Of a DNA stretch of 64,000 bases, positions 1 through 8,094 are shown one piece after another (position 1 is the stretch's first letter; each line of letters begins with the position of its first letter). This stretch comes from CADEED01 sp036677145 (GTDB lineage Bacteria > Pseudomonadota > Gammaproteobacteria > Steroidobacterales > Steroidobacteraceae): contig JAKFFF010000091.1 in assembly GCA_036677145.1 (NCBI GenBank), positions 50,159-114,158 on the forward strand. Direction: 5' to 3'. The translations under genes were made by a program, and so were the position numbers. A model generated the notes under the pieces. That model was not told the origin of the DNA. It did no database searches and saw only the letters and a list, made by a program, of their open reading frames with translations.

Positions 1-384
1 CTGGCAGATCGTCAGGCGCCCGCTCAGGTCGAGCGTGAGTCCATTGGAGCCGGGTTCGATGCCGGGGTAGGGAGTCGCGCCCGTATAACCACTGGGCTCG
101 AGAAACCGTTTGGCGCCCTGTTCACGGGTCCATTGCCAGATGACGTTCTTCTTCACGTCCGAGAACAGCAAGGTCGAGGACTTCGCGATCCAGATCGGGC
201 CCTCGGACCAGGACAACCCGTCGGCCAGCATTTCCGCTGTGGTGCCCGGCGCGATCAACGCATCGAATCGTGAGTCGAGCGACTCCAGGCGTGCGTAGAC
301 GCCATCGGCAGCCGAAGCATTCACCAAAAACCCCCCAAGCACGCCCGCCGCGAGCAACGCGGCCGGGCGCTGATACGTGCCCAT
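1..384 (-). CDS. SMP-30/gluconolactonase-family protein, N-terminal part (runs off left edge)
   Basis: Reading leftward from an ATG at 384, the frame stays open for 128 codons to the window edge, so only the N-terminus is present. Residues 1-25 look like a Sec signal peptide (hydrophobic core, then ASA|AD), so the protein is probably exported. After that come a SWSEGPIW motif, LLFSDV, a PSGYTG stretch and EPGSNGLTLD, which match the first blades of the SMP-30/gluconolactonase/LRE beta-propeller family; the Glu of SEGP is a metal ligand in that family. Substrate cannot be told. It is divergent from the small gene that follows, across about 140 bases. Confidence 0.8.
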   Translation of the reverse strand, partial: MGTYQRPAALLAAGVLGGFLVNASAADGVYARLESLDSRFDALIAPGTTAEMLADGLSWSEGPIWIAKSSTLLFSDVKKNVIWQWTREQGAKRFLEPSGYTGATPYPGIEPGSNGLTLDLSGRLTICQ

Positions 385-457
385 CGATTGGAACCCCTCA
401 CACGATGTGCGCGGAGAATGCGGGACGCCGCTGCCTCAGGCAATACAGGTAATTGAC

Positions 458-473
458 CATAATATACATTATG
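458..473. promoter_or_regulatory. AT-rich palindrome between divergent genes
   Basis: CATAAT-ATAC-ATTATG, a perfect 6-bp inverted repeat with a 4-bp spacer, sits in an AT-rich patch of an otherwise GC-rich sequence, between the SMP-30-like gene and the small exported-protein gene. Such a site could be a promoter core or a repressor operator for either gene. No protein is assigned; this is inferred from symmetry and position only. Confidence 0.3.
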
Positions 474-527
474 CGTACTTAGATCTGAGATGCCAGTCGG
501 CGAAGCACCAGTCCCGTAAGTCGCACC

Positions 528-776
528 ATGGCAAACATGATCCGACCTGCACTCGCGCTCTCGTACATTCTTTTCAGCACCTTGAGCGCCACCGCGCTCT
601 CACGTCCGGCAACCACGGCCGAACGCGAACGCTGTGAAAAGCCCATCGAAGATCAGATCCGCCAAATCGAAGACCGCATGCGAACCGGCTATTCCGGAGT
701 CGAAGGAAATTTCCTGAATGATCGTCTGCGCGAGCTCAAGGAGCGGCGCGCCAGGTGCCGCACCGTCGACAACTGA
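528..776 (+). CDS. small exported hypothetical protein (82 aa)
   Basis: I do not recognise a family. Residues 5-24 form a hydrophobic stretch ending near TALS, consistent with a signal peptide. The remaining 55 residues are highly charged and probably helical (IEDQIRQIEDRM, LRELKERRARCR), with two cysteines that could pair after export. A second ATG three codons in (537) is an alternative start, and neither has a strong ribosome binding site. The composition is coherent and the frame is isolated from larger genes, so I think it is real, but with moderate confidence. Confidence 0.5.
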   Translation: MANMIRPALALSYILFSTLSATALSRPATTAERERCEKPIEDQIRQIEDRMRTGYSGVEGNFLNDRLRELKERRARCRTVDN

Positions 777-871
777 AGCTCTTGGGCGATTGTCCGGGGA
801 ACCATTTCCCTGCAGGATCGCTACAGAATCGTATCTGCCAGCTTCAGGCGCGCGATTCAGAGGACCGGCCC

Positions 872-2953
872 ATGCACAAGCAACTTCTCGGTCTCGCCGT
901 CCTGGGAGCCGTAGCCGCGCTCCAGATGGCCGCAAGTGCCGTTCCCGAACACAATCCAGTTGCCCATGAACCTCGTGCCATACAGGCCGAGACGCGGCTC
1001 GATGTCATCGTAAAGCTGCGCGCCGACAATTCTTCAGCCACGTTCTCCAAGCGTGCGACTGGCGCGGATCGCACGGCTGCGCTGGCCAAGCGTACGGGCC
1101 TCGATCTGACCCATAAACGGGATGTTTCGGATCTGATGATCGCGAGCCACATCGAGCTTGGTGATTCGAGCGCACCAGCGGTGCTCGAGCGACTGCGCAA
1201 CGATCCCGCGGTGGAATTCGTGTCGATGGATCGCGTTCGATATGCGCACAGCACGACACCGAATGACGCGTTGTTCGCCAATCAGTGGTATCTGCGCAAT
1301 ACGGAGATTGCCGCGGTCAACGCCTTCAACGCCTGGGACCGCGAGCTCGGATCCGCCGGCGTCGTCGTTGCGGTGCTCGACACGGGAGTCCTGTACGACC
1401 ATCCGGACCTCGGCCGCGGTGACGCCGGCGGCAAGCTGCTCCCCGGGTACGATTTCGTCAGCGCCGATTTTCGTGTGAACGATGGCGACGGACGCGACGC
1501 GGATCCTTCCGATCCCGGTGACTGGGTCAATAGCGCCGACAAAACCGCACATGCGTCGCTCGCGAACTGCGACATCTCGGATAGTTCATGGCACGGCACA
1601 CGAGTGGCCGGCATGATCGCCGCGCTGTCCAACAACTCGGTGGGCATCGCCGGGTTGAGCTGGAATTCGTACATCCTGCCGGTACGCGTGCTCGGCAAAT
1701 GCGGTGGCTCCGACAGCGATATCCTGGCCGGCATGCGCTGGGCCGCGGGGCTCTCGACGCCCGGAGCACCCGTGAATCCGACGCCCGCCCGCATCCTCAA
1801 CCTGAGCTTGGGTTCCGAGGGCATCTGCGAGGAGAGCTACCGCGCCGTCATCGATGAACTGACTTCGCGAAAAGTGCTGGTGGTCGTCTCGGCCGGTAAC
1901 GAAGGCACCGTCGTTTCATCGCCGGGCAACTGCGCCGGAGTCGCCGCGGTGGCGGCCTTGCGGCACGCGGGCAGCAAGGTCGGATTCAGCAACCTGGGCA
2001 ACGAAGTCACGCTCGGCGCTCCGGGCGGCAATTGCGTGAACATCAATGGCGGCCCTTGCCTGTTCTCGCTCGACACCACTTCGAACGCCGGTTTGACGGT
2101 TCCGGCGGCGTTTACCTTCACGAACCAGGTCGACAGCAACCTCGGGACGAGTTTCTCGGCGCCGATCGTTTCCGGCATCGCGGCGCTCATGCTCTCCCGC
2201 AACAACAATCTTTCGACCTCACAATTGCTGGCGAGACTGCGCGAAGGCGCCCGTCCGTTTCCGACCTTGGTCGCCGATGACGCGACGGTAACGGCCTGCC
2301 ACGTTCCGGTGAACAACCAGGATTTTCAACTCGTGCAATGTCTGTGCACGACCAGCACCTGCGGCGCCGGAATGGCCGACGCAGCCTCGTCGGTCGATGC
2401 GGCCGCACGGCCCATCGCCGCGATTGGCACCATCGCGAACGTCGCACCCGGCCAGAACGTCGCGCTGAACGCCACGGCCAGCGCAGCGGCCTGCGGCCGG
2501 ACCTTGGCTTCGTATTCCTGGGTCGTGACCGCGCCAACGGTGAACCCGCCCGTTATCACCAACGCAAACACCGCGAACGCCATCGTGACCGCGCCGACAA
2601 GCGGCTCGATCGTCCTCCAGCTCACGGTGACCGACGATCAGAACCGCAGTGATTCCGTGGAAATCATGGTCGAAACCGATCGCGTGCAGACCCCGGCGCC
2701 CAGGGAAGCGGGCACCACACCCTGCGCGACTCCCGTCGTTTCCGGCGTCACGCCGCGCGGTCCGGTCCAGGCCCCTCCTCCGACGCCGACCCCTCCTCCC
2801 GCTCCTGCTCCCACTCCGGATCCGCCCCGAACCAACCAGGGCGGCGGCGGTGGCGGAGGCTCCTTCGGATTTCCGCTCGTCATCTTGCTAGGCGGCATGG
2901 TCGCAGCAAGAACTCTGCGCGCGAGGCACGCACGTTTTTCCCGTTGCATTTGA
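872..2953 (+). CDS. secreted S8 (subtilisin-like) serine protease with GlyGly-CTERM-type tail
   Basis: This 693-aa product has a signal peptide (1-24), a propeptide-like region (about 40-125) and an S8 peptidase domain (about 135-460). The triad is visible: Asp170 in VAVLDTG, His241 in WHGTRVAG and Ser428 in GTSFSAP. Residues 515-605 resemble a PKD/Ig-like beta domain, then comes a Pro-rich linker (634-652). The C-terminus (656-685) is a run of seven Gly, a hydrophobic segment and an Arg cluster, the layout of GlyGly-CTERM sorting signals processed by rhombosortase on type II secretion substrates. Both a rhombosortase and T2SS genes lie 15-21 kb away. I chose the ATG at 872 because the signal peptide begins there; the open frame extends upstream to 755. 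Confidence 0.93.
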   Translation: MHKQLLGLAVLGAVAALQMAASAVPEHNPVAHEPRAIQAETRLDVIVKLRADNSSATFSKRATGADRTAALAKRTGLDLTHKRDVSDLMIASHIELGDSSAPAVLERLRNDPAVEFVSMDRVRYAHSTTPNDALFANQWYLRNTEIAAVNAFNAWDRELGSAGVVVAVLDTGVLYDHPDLGRGDAGGKLLPGYDFVSADFRVNDGDGRDADPSDPGDWVNSADKTAHASLANCDISDSSWHGTRVAGMIAALSNNSVGIAGLSWNSYILPVRVLGKCGGSDSDILAGMRWAAGLSTPGAPVNPTPARILNLSLGSEGICEESYRAVIDELTSRKVLVVVSAGNEGTVVSSPGNCAGVAAVAALRHAGSKVGFSNLGNEVTLGAPGGNCVNINGGPCLFSLDTTSNAGLTVPAAFTFTNQVDSNLGTSFSAPIVSGIAALMLSRNNNLSTSQLLARLREGARPFPTLVADDATVTACHVPVNNQDFQLVQCLCTTSTCGAGMADAASSVDAAARPIAAIGTIANVAPGQNVALNATASAAACGRTLASYSWVVTAPTVNPPVITNANTANAIVTAPTSGSIVLQLTVTDDQNRSDSVEIMVETDRVQTPAPREAGTTPCATPVVSGVTPRGPVQAPPPTPTPPPAPAPTPDPPRTNQGGGGGGGSFGFPLVILLGGMVAARTLRARHARFSRCI

Positions 2954-3090
2954 CATGTGCCGCGCTATATTTGAGGCGTACGCCATTGACGGATCAGGGT
3001 CTCCGTTACAACAACAACTAAAGGCGTTACGTCAGGTTTGCGGCGCAGAGAGGGACTCACCCGCCATTCCGGACCTAACGAAAGCAGCAC

Positions 3091-3453
3091 ATGTCGCGCG
3101 TTTACGATCGGCTCGAATCGGCCACGTTATTGCTCGCCCGCGGTGGCAGCATCAAGGAACGACTCGATGGCGCCTGGCGCCAGTATCTCGCGCACCTGGA
3201 ACTCGATGACGTTCCTCGCGAAGTGCGCACACAGTTCCGCGAACTCGTGGCTGCCATTCACCGTGAGCGTCCGTTGCGTGGTGAAGACGCCGTGCGCGCG
3301 ACGATCCGCAAGATGTCGAACGAGGAAGCCGAAGGACACGCCGCGAACATCGTGCGCATGTTCTGCCGCCTGACCCGCCAGCAGGAGCTCGAATTGCCGC
3401 TGCCCGCCTCGAATGGCGGAGCCGTCGTGCAGTTGTTCGCAGCGGAAGGTTGA
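3091..3453 (+). CDS. conserved-looking hypothetical protein (120 aa)
   Basis: The family is not recognised. The product is cytosolic-looking (no signal or membrane segment), rich in Arg, Glu and Leu and predicted mainly helical, with one Cys near residue 91 (RMFCRLTRQQ). The segment from about 20 to 75 (DGAWRQYLAHLELDDVP and onward) is amphipathic and may form a helical bundle. It lies alone between the protease and the oppositely oriented TIR-like gene, so context gives no function. Confidence 0.6.
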   Translation: MSRVYDRLESATLLLARGGSIKERLDGAWRQYLAHLELDDVPREVRTQFRELVAAIHRERPLRGEDAVRATIRKMSNEEAEGHAANIVRMFCRLTRQQELELPLPASNGGAVVQLFAAEG

Positions 3454-3519
3454 GGTTGGAGTGTGACCTGGCGTTGATGCGCGCCAGCCGCGATCGGACC
3501 GCTAGTTAGACCGAAGCTG

Positions 3520-3972
3520 TCAATCCAGCTTGAATTCGATCGTATCCCAACGGTTGGATTCTTCATGCCGCGCCTGCGCCTTGATGGCGTCCACCAGCGC
3601 CCGACCGTCCCACTCGACGATCTGATCCGACATAGACGTGATCGCCGTAGGCAGCACGGCATTGGCCCCGAACGGCCGCATCAGGATCACCGGCTTGTCC
3701 GAGGCCTTCGCAAAGGTCATTTCGAACAGCAGCAATTCGGCGCTTTTGGCGTACAAACCCGGAAGAGCAATCACCGCTTCGGCCTGCGCGATCTGCCGCC
3801 GCAGCTCCTCGCGATCGGCTTCCTTGCCACCCGCCGGCGCCTTGTCCGGCGCGGAAAGGTTTTTGTAGAAGAAGTTCCGGGAGCTTTCGAGATACTCGAA
3901 GATACGCAGGTACTCGTCGGAGCTCTCCCACGCATGTGTCACGAATACTCGAATTGGATTGTTTTGTGACAT
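3520..3972 (-). CDS. TIR-like protein of the MTH538 (ThsB-like) family
   Basis: This 150-aa protein is essentially one domain. It opens with RVFVTHAW (beta-A), then FFYKNLSAP, an EELRRQIAQAEAVIAL segment, LLLFEMTFAK with the Glu at the place of the conserved TIR acidic residue, KPVILMRPFG, and SDQIVEWDGRALVDAI. This order matches the MTH538 TIR-like family, which includes some Thoeris ThsB sensors. There is no partner ThsA (SIR2/SLOG or Macro effector) nearby, so a defence role is only a possibility; solitary chromosomal members also exist. It is divergent from the EEP phosphoesterase gene, with 65 bases between. Confidence 0.75.
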   Translation of the reverse strand: MSQNNPIRVFVTHAWESSDEYLRIFEYLESSRNFFYKNLSAPDKAPAGGKEADREELRRQIAQAEAVIALPGLYAKSAELLLFEMTFAKASDKPVILMRPFGANAVLPTAITSMSDQIVEWDGRALVDAIKAQARHEESNRWDTIEFKLD

Positions 3973-4037
3973 GTCGACCGATCCAGGGCGTTGGCTGAGT
4001 GTAGTTTAGTAACTGACGTTGTGCGCCTACTCCCCTT

Positions 4038-4832
4038 TTGTGCGCCGCAACGCTAGCATCAACCCGCTTGCGCCTGCTCGTATACAACATCCGCTACGCC
4101 ACGGGCACTGGGCCAGCCTTTCATCTACCCTTGCCCGGCGCCGGCTACCTGCGTTCCAGCCGCCGCGTACTCGACGGCATCACTGGGTTCGTCAAGGCGC
4201 AGGATCCCGACATCGTGGGCCTGATCGAAGTCGACATCGGCTCGATCCGCAGCGGCATGGTCAATCAGGCGGAACACATCGCCGACGCGCTCGGTCACTA
4301 CACGACCTACGAGTGCAAATACGGCAAGAGTTCGATCAACAATCTGATGCCCATCGTGCGCAAGCAGGGCAATGCATTCCTGGCCGCGCCGCGCGTCGAA
4401 GGCGAACGTTTCCACTATTTCGACACCGGTATCAAGCGCCTGATCATCGAGCTCGAGCTCGACGACGTGTGCATATTCCTCGTGCATCTGGCGCTCAAGT
4501 ACCGTCAACGCCAGTACCAACTGCGCTACCTGCACGACCTGATCGCGAAATCGCACAAACCCGTGATCGTGACCGGTGACTTCAATACATTCTGGGGCAC
4601 CCACGAGATCTATCTATTCATGCGTGCCGCGGGCCTGCGCAGCGCGAATGAAAAGAACCTGCCGTCCTTTCCGGCGCGCGTGCCGCGTATCGAACTGGAC
4701 TTCGTGCTGGTGAGCGAGGAAATCGAAGTCACGAATTTCGAAGTGCCCGACGTGCGCTTCTCCGACCATCGCCCCGTACTCTGCGATTTCAACGTGCGCG
4801 GCGCCGTGGCGTCGCAGCCCGCGGTCGCCTGA
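4038..4832 (+). CDS. endonuclease/exonuclease/phosphatase (EEP) family protein
   Basis: The motif set of the EEP (DNase I-like) metal-dependent phosphoesterase fold is present in order: LLVYNIRYA (Asn), VGLIEVD (Glu), VTGDFNTF (Asp-Phe-Asn), ELDFVLVS (Asp) and FSDHRPV (Ser-Asp-His). Length (about 255-264 aa) is normal. The substrate could be nucleic acid, a phospholipid or another phosphodiester. No ATG lies between the upstream stop (4014) and the first motif, so the start is TTG at 4038 or, closer to the first conserved residue, TTG at 4068; neither has a clear ribosome binding site. The beta-oxidation gene starts 12 bases downstream. Confidence 0.85.
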   Translation: MCAATLASTRLRLLVYNIRYATGTGPAFHLPLPGAGYLRSSRRVLDGITGFVKAQDPDIVGLIEVDIGSIRSGMVNQAEHIADALGHYTTYECKYGKSSINNLMPIVRKQGNAFLAAPRVEGERFHYFDTGIKRLIIELELDDVCIFLVHLALKYRQRQYQLRYLHDLIAKSHKPVIVTGDFNTFWGTHEIYLFMRAAGLRSANEKNLPSFPARVPRIELDFVLVSEEIEVTNFEVPDVRFSDHRPVLCDFNVRGAVASQPAVA

Positions 4833-4844
4833 GGTTTTCAACAC

Positions 4845-6890
4845 ATGAGTACTCCCTCCGCGACTGCCTGGGTGTCGGAGACCGATGCCAGTGGCATCGT
4901 GTGGCTGACGTTCGATAAACCCGGCACGTCCACGAACGTCCTGTCGCGCGACACCGTGCTCGAACTCGGCGGACATGTCGAGAAACTCGCAGCCTCGCCC
5001 CCGCGCGGCCTGGTGATCCGCTCCGCGAAGAGCGGTGGCTTCGTTGCCGGTGCCGATGTCCGCGAGTTCACGCAGCTCGCAAGCGCCGAGCAGGCGTTCG
5101 AGCTGGTGCGCGCCGCGCAGAAGATCTTCGATCGGCTCGAAGCACTGCCCTGCCCCACGGTCGCAATCATCAATGGGTTTGCGCTGGGCGGCGGACTCGA
5201 ACTCGCACTCGCCTGCCGCTATCGCATCGGCATCAAGAGCGACAAATTTTCGATCGGGCTGCCCGAAGTCATGCTCGGCATTCATCCGGGATTCGGCGGC
5301 ACCGTGCGTGCGGTCAGGCGCGCCGGCGTGCGCACGGCCATGGAGATGATGCTCACCGGCAAGACATTGCGCGCCGACAAGGCGCTGCGCGCGGGCTTCG
5401 TCGACCGCCTGGTGTTCCCGGCCGATGCCGAAGCCACAGCCCGCGAATTCATCGCACGGCAACCCAAACAACGCAGCCCGGGGCTGCTCGACCGTGCGTT
5501 GTCCTGGCCGCTGTTGCGCGGCCTCGTCAAGAAGCAGCTCCTTGCGCAGGTCGCCGCGAAGGCGCGGCGCGAACACTATCCGGCGCCGTACGCCATCGTG
5601 GATCTGTGGGCACGGTTCGGTGCGCGCGGCGAGGCTGCCTACGAGGCCGAGGCGCGTTCGATTGCCGGGCTCATGCTGACCGAGACCTCGCGCAACCTCG
5701 TGCGTGTGTTCATGCTGCAGGAACGCCTCAAGGGACTCGGCGGAAAGACCCAGTTGCCAATCGAGCGTGTGCATGTGGTCGGCGCCGGCGTCATGGGCGG
5801 CGACATCGCCGCGTGGTGCGCGCAGCGCGGGCTCAACGTCACGTTGCAGGATCGCGAACTGAAATTCATCGAGCCCGCGATGCAGCGGGCACGCGAAGGA
5901 TTCGAGAAGCGACTCAGGGACAAAGCCAAGGCCGCACAGCTCATGACGCGCCTGACACCCGACGTCGCGGGCGACGGCGTGCCGCGAGCGGATGTGATCA
6001 TCGAAGCGATTTTCGAGAACGCCGATGCGAAGCACGAGTTGTTCGCGCGGGTCGAACCGCGCATGAAGTCGAGCGCGATCCTGGCTTCCAACACCTCGTC
6101 GATCATGCTCGAGCAGCTCGATGACCGGCTGCCCGATCCCGCCAGGCTCGTCGGCGTGCACTTCTTCAACCCGGTATCGCAGTTGCCGCTGGTCGAAATC
6201 GTGCGCGGGGAAAACACCAGCGAAGAGAGCATCCAGAAGGCGATCGCATTCACGCGCAAGATCGACAAGCTTCCGCTGCCATGCAAGAGCGCGCCGGGAT
6301 TCCTGGTCAATCGTGTGCTGGTGCCCTACCTGAACGAGGCCATGTTCGCGCTGCAGGACGGCATCCCGATAGAAGTCATCGACGATGCGGCGCTGGCTTT
6401 CGGCATGCCCGTAGGGCCCGTGGAGCTCGCGGACGTGGTCGGACTCGACGTCTGCAAACATGTCGGCGACATCGTTTCGCAGGCGCTCAACCGGCAGAAG
6501 CCGGACAGCTCACGCATCGATGCGCTGATTGCCGCGAAAAAGCTCGGCCGCAAGAGCGGCGAAGGCTTCTACCTGTGGCGTGACGGAAAGGCGGTCAAGT
6601 CGCCCGGCCCGCGCGCGGCGCCACCCGCCGATCTCGAGGATCGTTTGATGCTGGCGCTCGCGAATGAATGCGCCGCGGTGCTGCGCGAGGGAATCGTCGG
6701 CGACGCGGATCTCATCGATGCGGGTGTGATTTTCGGCTCAGGGTTCGCCCCCTTCCGTGGGGGACCGCTGACCTATGCGCGCCGGCGCGGCGTCGACGCC
6801 GTGGTCGCGCGGCTAACGGAGCTCGCACGCGCACACGGGCCGCGCTTCGCACCCGACAGCGGATGGTCGAAGCTGCGTCAGGAGAGCTAA
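4845..6890 (+). CDS. FadJ/FadB-type enoyl-CoA hydratase / 3-hydroxyacyl-CoA dehydrogenase
   Basis: This 681-aa bifunctional fatty-acid beta-oxidation enzyme has an N-terminal crotonase domain (about 10-200) with the oxyanion-hole stretch GFALGGGLELALAC and catalytic GLPEVMLGIHPG. The 3-hydroxyacyl-CoA dehydrogenase domain follows, with Rossmann motif GAGVMGGDIAAW near 308, SNTSSI, GVHFFNPV carrying the catalytic His, and GFLVNRVLVPYLNEA; C-terminal dehydrogenase repeats complete it. It is slightly shorter than E. coli FadB (about 729 aa) and closer to FadJ-like forms. The partner thiolase is not adjacent. The electron acceptor ETF is encoded elsewhere in the window (etfBA), which fits fatty-acid catabolism. 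Confidence 0.93.
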   Translation: MSTPSATAWVSETDASGIVWLTFDKPGTSTNVLSRDTVLELGGHVEKLAASPPRGLVIRSAKSGGFVAGADVREFTQLASAEQAFELVRAAQKIFDRLEALPCPTVAIINGFALGGGLELALACRYRIGIKSDKFSIGLPEVMLGIHPGFGGTVRAVRRAGVRTAMEMMLTGKTLRADKALRAGFVDRLVFPADAEATAREFIARQPKQRSPGLLDRALSWPLLRGLVKKQLLAQVAAKARREHYPAPYAIVDLWARFGARGEAAYEAEARSIAGLMLTETSRNLVRVFMLQERLKGLGGKTQLPIERVHVVGAGVMGGDIAAWCAQRGLNVTLQDRELKFIEPAMQRAREGFEKRLRDKAKAAQLMTRLTPDVAGDGVPRADVIIEAIFENADAKHELFARVEPRMKSSAILASNTSSIMLEQLDDRLPDPARLVGVHFFNPVSQLPLVEIVRGENTSEESIQKAIAFTRKIDKLPLPCKSAPGFLVNRVLVPYLNEAMFALQDGIPIEVIDDAALAFGMPVGPVELADVVGLDVCKHVGDIVSQALNRQKPDSSRIDALIAAKKLGRKSGEGFYLWRDGKAVKSPGPRAAPPADLEDRLMLALANECAAVLREGIVGDADLIDAGVIFGSGFAPFRGGPLTYARRRGVDAVVARLTELARAHGPRFAPDSGWSKLRQES

Positions 6891-6920
6891 GCGGCCACCG
6901 TGGCGTGCTAGCATTTCCGT

Positions 6921-7997
6921 ATGTCGACCGATGCCCGTGAAGTCAGTGTTGAGCTGCTTCGTTCCCTGACCCCGCTCGAAGGAATGAAGCGGGAAAATCT
7001 GCACGCGCTTGCGAAAAAAGTTTCCGTCAAGCAGATCCCCGCGGGCCGCACGCTCTTCAAGGAAGGCGATGCCGACAAACGCACGCTCTGGATCGTGCGC
7101 GGCATGGTCGAGCTCAGCGAAAACGGCCGCACCGTCGGCATGATCGAGGGCGGCTCGGCCGAAGCGCGCGCGCCGCTCAATCCCAGCGTGCCGCGCAAGA
7201 TCACCGCGCGCGCCGTCGAGGACGTCGATTACCTCGCGATCGATTCGGAACTGCTCGACGTGATGATCACGTGGGATCAAACCGGCAATTACGAAGTCGG
7301 CGAACTGCAGGCGCAGTTCGGTGGCGGCTCCGACGACAGCGACTGGATGACCACGCTGCTGCAGACCAAAGCTTTTCATCGCATTCCCCCGGCGAACCTG
7401 CAGGCGATCTTCATGCGAATGAATCGCCAGCTGTACCGCGCCGGCGAAGTCGTCATCAAGCAGGGTGACGAAGGCGACTACTTCTACGCGATCGTGCAGG
7501 GCAAGTGTCTCGTGACGCGCGAATCGCCGCTCAATCAGAAAGGCATCAAACTCGCCGAGCTCGGTGTGGGCGAGACCTTTGGCGAAGAAGCCTTGATCGC
7601 GGAAGCCAAGCGCAATGCGACCGTGACGATGTTGTCGGACGGTGTGTTGATGCGGCTCAACAAGCAGGACTTCCGCGACCTGATGCATGAGCCGTTGCTG
7701 CGCTGGGTGGACGAAACCCAGGCGCTCAAGATCATCCAGAACCGCGGCGTGTGGCTCGACGTGCGACTGCCGTCGGAGTATCAGAATCTGGCGATCGAAG
7801 GATCGATCAACATTCCGCTCTACTTCGTGCGTCTCAAGCTCAATGCGCTCGATCGCAAGACGCCTTACGTCGTGGTGTGCGACACCGGCCGGCGCTCCTC
7901 CGCCGCCGCGTTCATCCTGTCCGAGCGTGGATTCGATGCCTACGTGCTGAAAGGTGGCATTACGACATCGGCCTTGCCGATGCGTCGACCGGGTTGA
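6921..7997 (+). CDS. tandem cyclic-nucleotide-binding domain protein with C-terminal rhodanese domain
   Basis: Two CNB (cAMP-CRP type) modules are visible: residues about 15-120 (IPAGRTLFKEGDADKRTLWIV) and about 135-265 (YRAGEVVIKQGDEGDYFYAI, then GVGETFGEEALI, the phosphate-binding cassette region). The cassette lacks the usual Arg, reading EEALIAEAKRNATV, so cyclic nucleotide binding is uncertain. A rhodanese domain (about 270-355) follows, with WLDVRLPSEY and an active-site loop CDTGRRSS carrying the catalytic Cys. There is no DNA-binding domain, so this is a sensor or sulfur/redox-handling protein, not a transcription factor. It starts 30 bases after the FadJ-like gene. Confidence 0.88.
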   Translation: MSTDAREVSVELLRSLTPLEGMKRENLHALAKKVSVKQIPAGRTLFKEGDADKRTLWIVRGMVELSENGRTVGMIEGGSAEARAPLNPSVPRKITARAVEDVDYLAIDSELLDVMITWDQTGNYEVGELQAQFGGGSDDSDWMTTLLQTKAFHRIPPANLQAIFMRMNRQLYRAGEVVIKQGDEGDYFYAIVQGKCLVTRESPLNQKGIKLAELGVGETFGEEALIAEAKRNATVTMLSDGVLMRLNKQDFRDLMHEPLLRWVDETQALKIIQNRGVWLDVRLPSEYQNLAIEGSINIPLYFVRLKLNALDRKTPYVVVCDTGRRSSAAAFILSERGFDAYVLKGGITTSALPMRRPG

Positions 7998-8094
7998 CGG
8001 CCGTAGCGAACTCATCCAGCCAGCTCGACTTGCCGATCATCACCGAAACACTTGCGCCGCTGTGATCGGCGGCCAATCTCGAGGATTTCGCTGC

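Noticed and set aside
755..871. Upstream extension of the S8 protease from an ATG at 755
   Set aside because: It overlaps the small exported-protein gene and would bury the signal peptide that begins at 872.
2950..2971. Promoter TTGACA...TATATT after the S8 protease
   Set aside because: The two hexamers are only 10 bases apart, too close for a sigma-70 promoter, and the first overlaps the protease stop.
3468..3487. Terminator after the 120-aa hypothetical gene
   Set aside because: A 6-bp stem (CTGGCG/CGCCAG) is present but has no T-run; too weak to call.
3520..3972. A complete Thoeris defence system
   Set aside because: Only a ThsB-like TIR protein is present; no ThsA effector or other defence genes lie within reach.
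4614..6461. 615-codon open frame on the minus strand opposite the FadJ-like gene
   Set aside because: It is the antisense shadow of a well-supported beta-oxidation gene; the translation is His/Arg/Glu-rich with no recognisable domain, as typical of GC-rich antisense frames.
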